Origin: Porphyromonadaceae bacterium UBA3318
GTDB lineage: Bacteria > Bacteroidota > Bacteroidia > Bacteroidales > Muribaculaceae
Direction: 5' to 3'
Length of the DNA stretch: 64,000 bases
Assembly: GCA_002361235.1 (NCBI GenBank)
Contig: DESI01000007.1
Coordinates: forward strand, 17,400-81,399
Below, in pieces: positions 60,365 through 64,000 of this stretch. Each line of letters begins with the position of its first letter. Position 1 is the stretch's first letter. Below the pieces are notes generated by a model. That model made no database searches. It was not told the origin of the DNA and was given only the letters and a program-made list of their open reading frames with translations. The position numbers and the translations under genes are program-made.

Positions 60365-60844
60365 TTAATATTTGATTTTGTCGGCTGTCTGCGCCCATTT
60401 CCGGAATGCCTTGATGGTTTCGCTGTTGTCCACATGTATGGCCGGAAGCTCGCGTTTCTCGCGTTCCTTGGCCAGTTCCTCGTAAATGAAGTTGTCGCTG
60501 AAGTCGATTGCGGCGGCATCTTCCTTGGTGTTGCCGAAGTAAATCTTCTTCACACCGGCCCAATATAGGGCTGACAGACACATGGGGCATGGCTCGCAGC
60601 TGCTGTACACGGTGCATCCGGTCAGTTTAAACGATTTCAGGCGTGAGCATGCGTGGCGTATGGCGTTCACTTCGGCGTGGGCCGTGGGGTCGTTGTCGGG
60701 CGTTACGGAATTTACGCCTGTGGCCACTACCTCGTCGTCGCGCACTATGACGGCTCCGAACGGACCGCCGCCGGCATCGATGTTGTCGTACGACAGACGG
60801 GCCGCCATATCCATGTATTTGGGATTATAGTCTGTATTGTTCAT
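60365..60844 (-). CDS. Guanine deaminase (cytidine-deaminase fold)
   Basis: 159 residues. Zinc and catalytic residues are H56 and E58 in HAEVNAI and C86 and C89 in SCEPCPMC. The N-terminal GGPFGAVIVRDDEVVATG, NDPTAHAEV and the C-terminal FSDNFIYEELAKEREKRELP closely parallel the Bacillus GuaD enzyme. It converts guanine to xanthine. tRNA adenosine deaminase TadA is the other candidate; the C-terminal region and spacing favour guanine deaminase. It is 15 bases from the lipoprotein gene in the same leftward cluster. Confidence 0.85.
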   Translation of the reverse strand: MNNTDYNPKYMDMAARLSYDNIDAGGGPFGAVIVRDDEVVATGVNSVTPDNDPTAHAEVNAIRHACSRLKSFKLTGCTVYSSCEPCPMCLSALYWAGVKKIYFGNTKEDAAAIDFSDNFIYEELAKEREKRELPAIHVDNSETIKAFRKWAQTADKIKY

Positions 60845-60859
60845 AGTATTGGCATTAGA

Positions 60860-61606
60860 TTATTTCTGTTCCTTGTCCTGATTGTTTCCGCTGCGGTCGA
60901 TGTGCCGGCGCAGCAGGTCGATCTTGCGCGACAGCATGGGTATGCGGCGCTCCATGGCGTTCATATCGCGCTGCGAGGCGTAAAGCTCGTAGGTGGCCAT
61001 GATCATCTTGCTGTAATCGAGCGGCATCTTCCACGAAGCCACCGGGCCGTTGTTGACGAACGTCACGGTGATGTCGTTCAGCTGGTTGTCGGTTATGAGA
61101 TGACCTATGCTGTCGGCGGCGGTGCCGGTGAACATCACCACGTTAAGGTTGCCGGCCATGTAGTTCAGGGCCTGGTCGGCCGGCACGACGTCCGATGTGG
61201 CCGACACCGACGGAGCCGTGACCGTAATGCTGTTGAAACGCTTGCCGCTGCAGGCCGCCACAAGCTCGAACTGGCCGTTTTCGGCCAGGCGTGCCATAAG
61301 CGATGTGGATGCGGGTGGATATTTACCCCTGAAAGGAGTGTATATCATATATGGCGCGGCCTCGCGTTCGTTGGCCACGGTGGTGAAGTCGCGCAGCCAC
61401 ACATCCTGTTGCTCGCGCAGCCTGGCGATATTGTCATTGCAGGAATCGATTTCGGCCTTGAGTGCCGTTACGGAATCCTGAAGGCTCCGCGCATAGTCGG
61501 CGCGTGCCTTCTCGGCATTGTCCTTCTTGCCAGTGCAGGCACCTAAGGCGGGCAGCAATATTGCCGCGGTAAGTGCCGAGGCTATCAGTCCGATATGTCT
61601 ATTCAT
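60860..61606 (-). CDS. Coiled-coil lipoprotein of unknown function
   Basis: 248 residues with a lipobox at about C24 (LLPALGACTG). A heptad-rich coiled coil follows (about 33-75: EKARADYARSLQDSVTALKAE and IARLREQQD). The middle part is mixed beta and alpha. No known domain. It is the gene right after the Rel homologue in transcription order (61 bases away), with guaD next, so it may be co-transcribed with them. I assign no function. Confidence 0.75.
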   Translation of the reverse strand: MNRHIGLIASALTAAILLPALGACTGKKDNAEKARADYARSLQDSVTALKAEIDSCNDNIARLREQQDVWLRDFTTVANEREAAPYMIYTPFRGKYPPASTSLMARLAENGQFELVAACSGKRFNSITVTAPSVSATSDVVPADQALNYMAGNLNVVMFTGTAADSIGHLITDNQLNDITVTFVNNGPVASWKMPLDYSKMIMATYELYASQRDMNAMERRIPMLSRKIDLLRRHIDRSGNNQDKEQK

Positions 61607-61667
61607 GGTTCAGTAATTTCTAATCTGTCTGTTATAATGCTATTCCATCTGTAATAACGCGGAAAGG

Positions 61668-63875
61668 CTACATTCTGATTGCATCCTTCACGCCTTTTAC
61701 TCCTTTTATTTTCTTTAGGATGGATGTGAGCTGACGGTTGTCGACCACACCTACCACTAAGAAACCCTGGAACATACCGTCGTTTGAGTCAATCGAGATG
61801 TTGCGCAGCACGGCTCCCTGCTCGTGCGAGATGATACCCGTGATATTGGCCACTATTCCGATGTCGTCGTTACCGATGACGCGGATGGTGGCGGGCAGTA
61901 CGTTGCCGGTCTTGCCGCTCCAGGTGGCGTTGATGAGGCGGTATGGATAACGCTCCTTGATGTTCGCGGCGTTGGGGCAGTCCTCCTTGTGTATCTTGAC
62001 GATACCGTCCGACGAAATGAATCCGAACACCCGGTCTCCGTAGATGGGGTTACAGCACTTGGCGAACCGATAGCTCAGGCCGTTGATGGACTTCTCGCCG
62101 ATGGCCAGCACGTCATGGCTCTGCTGCTCGGTTTCGGCGGTGTTGATCTTGAATCCTTCGGCCGATACGTGTTCCTCGGTATGCTCGCGGTTAAGCTCCT
62201 CGACGTATGTGTTCAGGAATCGTCCCGGGTCGATCTTGTCGGCCCCCATGTCGGCGAAGAATTCCAGATTGAACTTATATCCCTGCTTTTTGATCAGCTT
62301 CATCATCAGGGTCTCGTCCAGTTCAATCTTACGGTTTTTGGCGCGGCGCATCAGAGCCTCGCGGCCGAGGTCGGCCATTCGTTGCTTCTGCTCGTTGAGG
62401 CACTGTTTGATCTTGTTGCGTGCGCGCGCGGACTTGACAATCTGCAGCCACTCCAGACGGGGTTCCTGGTTGTTGCTGGTCAGGATCTCGACGGTGTCGC
62501 CGTTCTGTATCTGATAGTTCAGTTTGCGGTGGGCACCATTTATGATGGCACCGGTGCATTTCGCGCCTACATTGGTATGGATATGGAATGCGAAATCAAG
62601 CACGGTGGCTCCGGCCGACAGGCGGAACAGGTCGCCTTTGGGTGTGAATGCGAACACCTCCTTGGCCGTCGGGTCGAGGTTGATGTTGCGCATCAGCTGC
62701 ATCGGGCCGGCCTCGGCAGTCTCCAGTATGTCGCGGATGTTGGCCATCCACTGGTCGGTGCTGTCGCCCTTCACTCCCTTGTAGCGCCAGTGGGCGGCAA
62801 GACCCTTTTCGGCCACAAGGTCCATGCGGCGGGTGCGGAACTGCACCTCCACCCATTTGTTGCCCGGGCCCATCACGGTGGCGTGCAGCGACTCATAGCC
62901 GTTGCTCTTGGGCAGCGTGATCCAGTCCTTCATGCGCGCCGGATTGGCCGTGTACATGTCTGCAAGGATGGCGTATGCCTTCCAGCAGTCGGTCTTCTCG
63001 CGGTCGCGCGGTGTGTCGATTATGACGCGTATGGCGAACAGGTCGTAGATGCCCGGCAGGTCCACTTTCTGCTTCTTCATCTTGTTCCAGATGGAGCTGA
63101 TGGACTTGGTGCGTCCCTTGATTTCGAATTCAAAGTCCTCCTGCTCCAGACGTTTGCGCAGAGGTTCGATGAATTCCTTGATATATTGGTCGCGGCTTCG
63201 CTTGGTGGCGTTGAGTTTGTGGGCTATCTGGGTGTATATCTCGCGGTTGGTGTATTTCAGCGACAGGTCCTCGAGTTCACCCTTTATCTTGTACAGGCCG
63301 AGACGGTGAGCCAACTGCGCGTAGAGATAGTTGGCCTCGAACGCCACGTTGCGCACCCAGATGTCGTCGGGATGATGGTTGATGGAGCGCATCAGCACCA
63401 GGTTCTGGACTATCATGACGATTATGACACGGATGTCGCGAGCCAGTGCCAGCATCAGGCCACGGAAATTATCCTGGTTTGTGGCGTTGTTGCGGTTGCT
63501 GAATCGAGTCACGGCTTCTATGCCGGAAATGATGGAGAGTATGTCGTCGCCCCAGCGTTTCAGCACGAAGTCATCGTCGATGATTCGGGCATTGTGCATG
63601 GGTTGCAGCAAAATGGCTAACAATATGTTGCGGTCTGGATCGACCATCTCGGCGAAAGTAACGGCCGAAAGGAGGGCCTGACGGCACAGGGGCAGGTTCT
63701 TGGCGTCGCGGGCCGGAAGTTTATGGCCGTAGGCGTCGAGAGCCAGCGCTTCGATGTCGCGCATGTCTTCGGGCGAAAGGATGTCCGCGCCACGCCGGCG
63801 AAGGTCGTCGGCCAGTCGCAGGGTTTCCTTCAGTTCATCCGGAGTCAGTCGCAGGGTAATGTCAGTGTCGGTCAT
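61668..63875 (-). CDS. Rel/SpoT-family (p)ppGpp synthetase with a lost hydrolase site
   Basis: 735 residues in the long Rel layout: pseudo-HD domain (about 1-190), synthetase domain (about 200-380: KGRTKSISSIWNKM, R314-M-K-D317, LPKSNGYESLH, VEVQFRTRRMD), TGS domain (EVFAFTPKGDLFRLSAGATV), zinc-finger-like part (FAKCCNPIYGDRVFG) and ACT domain at the end. The HD motif of the hydrolase is replaced by Q91-P92 and the later metal-binding aspartate by Q157-N158. The HD half is therefore probably dead. The RxKD loop kept in the synthetase is typical of bifunctional Rel. It probably only makes (p)ppGpp. It is the first gene of a leftward cluster. Confidence 0.92.
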   Translation of the reverse strand: MTDTDITLRLTPDELKETLRLADDLRRRGADILSPEDMRDIEALALDAYGHKLPARDAKNLPLCRQALLSAVTFAEMVDPDRNILLAILLQPMHNARIIDDDFVLKRWGDDILSIISGIEAVTRFSNRNNATNQDNFRGLMLALARDIRVIIVMIVQNLVLMRSINHHPDDIWVRNVAFEANYLYAQLAHRLGLYKIKGELEDLSLKYTNREIYTQIAHKLNATKRSRDQYIKEFIEPLRKRLEQEDFEFEIKGRTKSISSIWNKMKKQKVDLPGIYDLFAIRVIIDTPRDREKTDCWKAYAILADMYTANPARMKDWITLPKSNGYESLHATVMGPGNKWVEVQFRTRRMDLVAEKGLAAHWRYKGVKGDSTDQWMANIRDILETAEAGPMQLMRNINLDPTAKEVFAFTPKGDLFRLSAGATVLDFAFHIHTNVGAKCTGAIINGAHRKLNYQIQNGDTVEILTSNNQEPRLEWLQIVKSARARNKIKQCLNEQKQRMADLGREALMRRAKNRKIELDETLMMKLIKKQGYKFNLEFFADMGADKIDPGRFLNTYVEELNREHTEEHVSAEGFKINTAETEQQSHDVLAIGEKSINGLSYRFAKCCNPIYGDRVFGFISSDGIVKIHKEDCPNAANIKERYPYRLINATWSGKTGNVLPATIRVIGNDDIGIVANITGIISHEQGAVLRNISIDSNDGMFQGFLVVGVVDNRQLTSILKKIKGVKGVKDAIRM

Positions 63876-63915
63876 TGTTATCAGGTCAATACCGCCATTG
63901 TCGCGGTGTCTACTG

Positions 63916-63923
63916 CAAAGTTA
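63916..63923 (-). promoter_or_regulatory. Probable -7 box of the rel gene
   Basis: Minus strand TAACTTTG, 41 bases from the start codon. No TTTG box is at the usual distance. Confidence 0.5.
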
Positions 63924-63971
63924 CAAAATTTTTCGCTAATACGCGCAGAGCAAGTATTAAATATATGTAAA

Positions 63972-64000
63972 TAAAAAGGAGGCTGTGTCAAAATAGGCAT
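63972..64000. repeat. Possible end of a dispersed repeat or insertion element, cut by the window
   Basis: The last ~25 bases (with GGAGGCTGTGTCAAAATAG) look like a terminal inverted repeat of a Bacteroidales insertion sequence or MITE. The element itself is outside the window, so this is tentative. Confidence 0.3.

Noticed and set aside
60327..60617. Upstream extension of the DUF4301 gene
   Set aside because: The extension lies over guaD in another frame. The ATG at 60326 gives the normal family start MKLENVDIELLEKKG.
61824..63620. 598-residue plus-strand ORF opposite the Rel gene
   Set aside because: Shadow of the Rel homologue; no motifs and biased composition.

Overview
The window looks like about 64 kb of chromosome from a gut Bacteroidales bacterium. 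A Muribaculaceae-like genome is the best guess, from gene content and fairly high GC rather than any marker search. Supporting signs are a SusC/SusD glycan-uptake locus with an ECF sigma/FecR pair, fimbrillin-like lipoproteins, a C10 (streptopain-type) protease, secreted proteins with PorSS-like C-terminal tails, AT-rich leaders without clear Shine-Dalgarno sites, and many promoters of the Bacteroidetes type (TTTG, 19-20 bp, TAnnTTTG).

Layout. 1-2.9 kb: the 3'-truncated gene of a multi-pass membrane protein, a ~180-bp imperfect palindrome, an initiator tRNA-fMet gene with its own promoter and terminator, an AT-rich MNT/HEPN toxin-antitoxin pair, and a pseudouridine synthase. 2.9-15.2 kb: housekeeping genes (TetR regulator, fabG, ispD, recG, DEAD-box helicase, nifJ pyruvate:ferredoxin oxidoreductase, a SIMPL-domain protein, pheS, nth). 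15.2-37.4 kb: a large polysaccharide-utilisation locus (PUL). Its leftward operon carries two fimbrillin-like lipoproteins, an ECF sigma factor, FecR and a GH3 enzyme. Its rightward operon carries SusC (with an STN signalling domain), SusD, a GH30-like enzyme, an unrecognised 822-residue lipoprotein, a small secreted protein, a GH36 alpha-galactosidase and a GH97 enzyme fused to a complete endonuclease/exonuclease/phosphatase (EEP) domain. The logical circuit is glycan capture by SusCD, STN contact with FecR, release of the sigma factor, and transcription of the locus.

37.3-44.4 kb: a membrane protein, an acyl-CoA ligase, a thioredoxin-like protein, a cysteine desulfidase/serine dehydratase-like enzyme, thymidine kinase with an unusual leader, then a decayed hexuronate locus (uxaC with a nonsense codon, a frameshift and a deletion that joins it to the tail of an MFS transporter) and tRNA-Leu(TAG). 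44.4-51.2 kb: a 10-bp tandem repeat array and a tetR-tolC-acrA-acrB type efflux operon ending in a PII-like small protein. 51.2-58.7 kb: the C10 protease, the divergent threonine-catabolic genes tdh and kbl, simple repeats and a putative porin. 58.8-64 kb: a leftward cluster of a Rel-family enzyme with a destroyed hydrolase site, a coiled-coil lipoprotein, guanine deaminase and a DUF4301 protein. The right edge carries what may be the end of a mobile or dispersed repeat.

The most novel items are the GH97-EEP fusion and the unrecognised lipoprotein in the PUL, the tandem repeats that contain the susC start codon, the promoter-terminator leader of tdk, the 10-bp repeat array and the palindrome beside tRNA-fMet. 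All family assignments come from reading motifs; no database search was possible.
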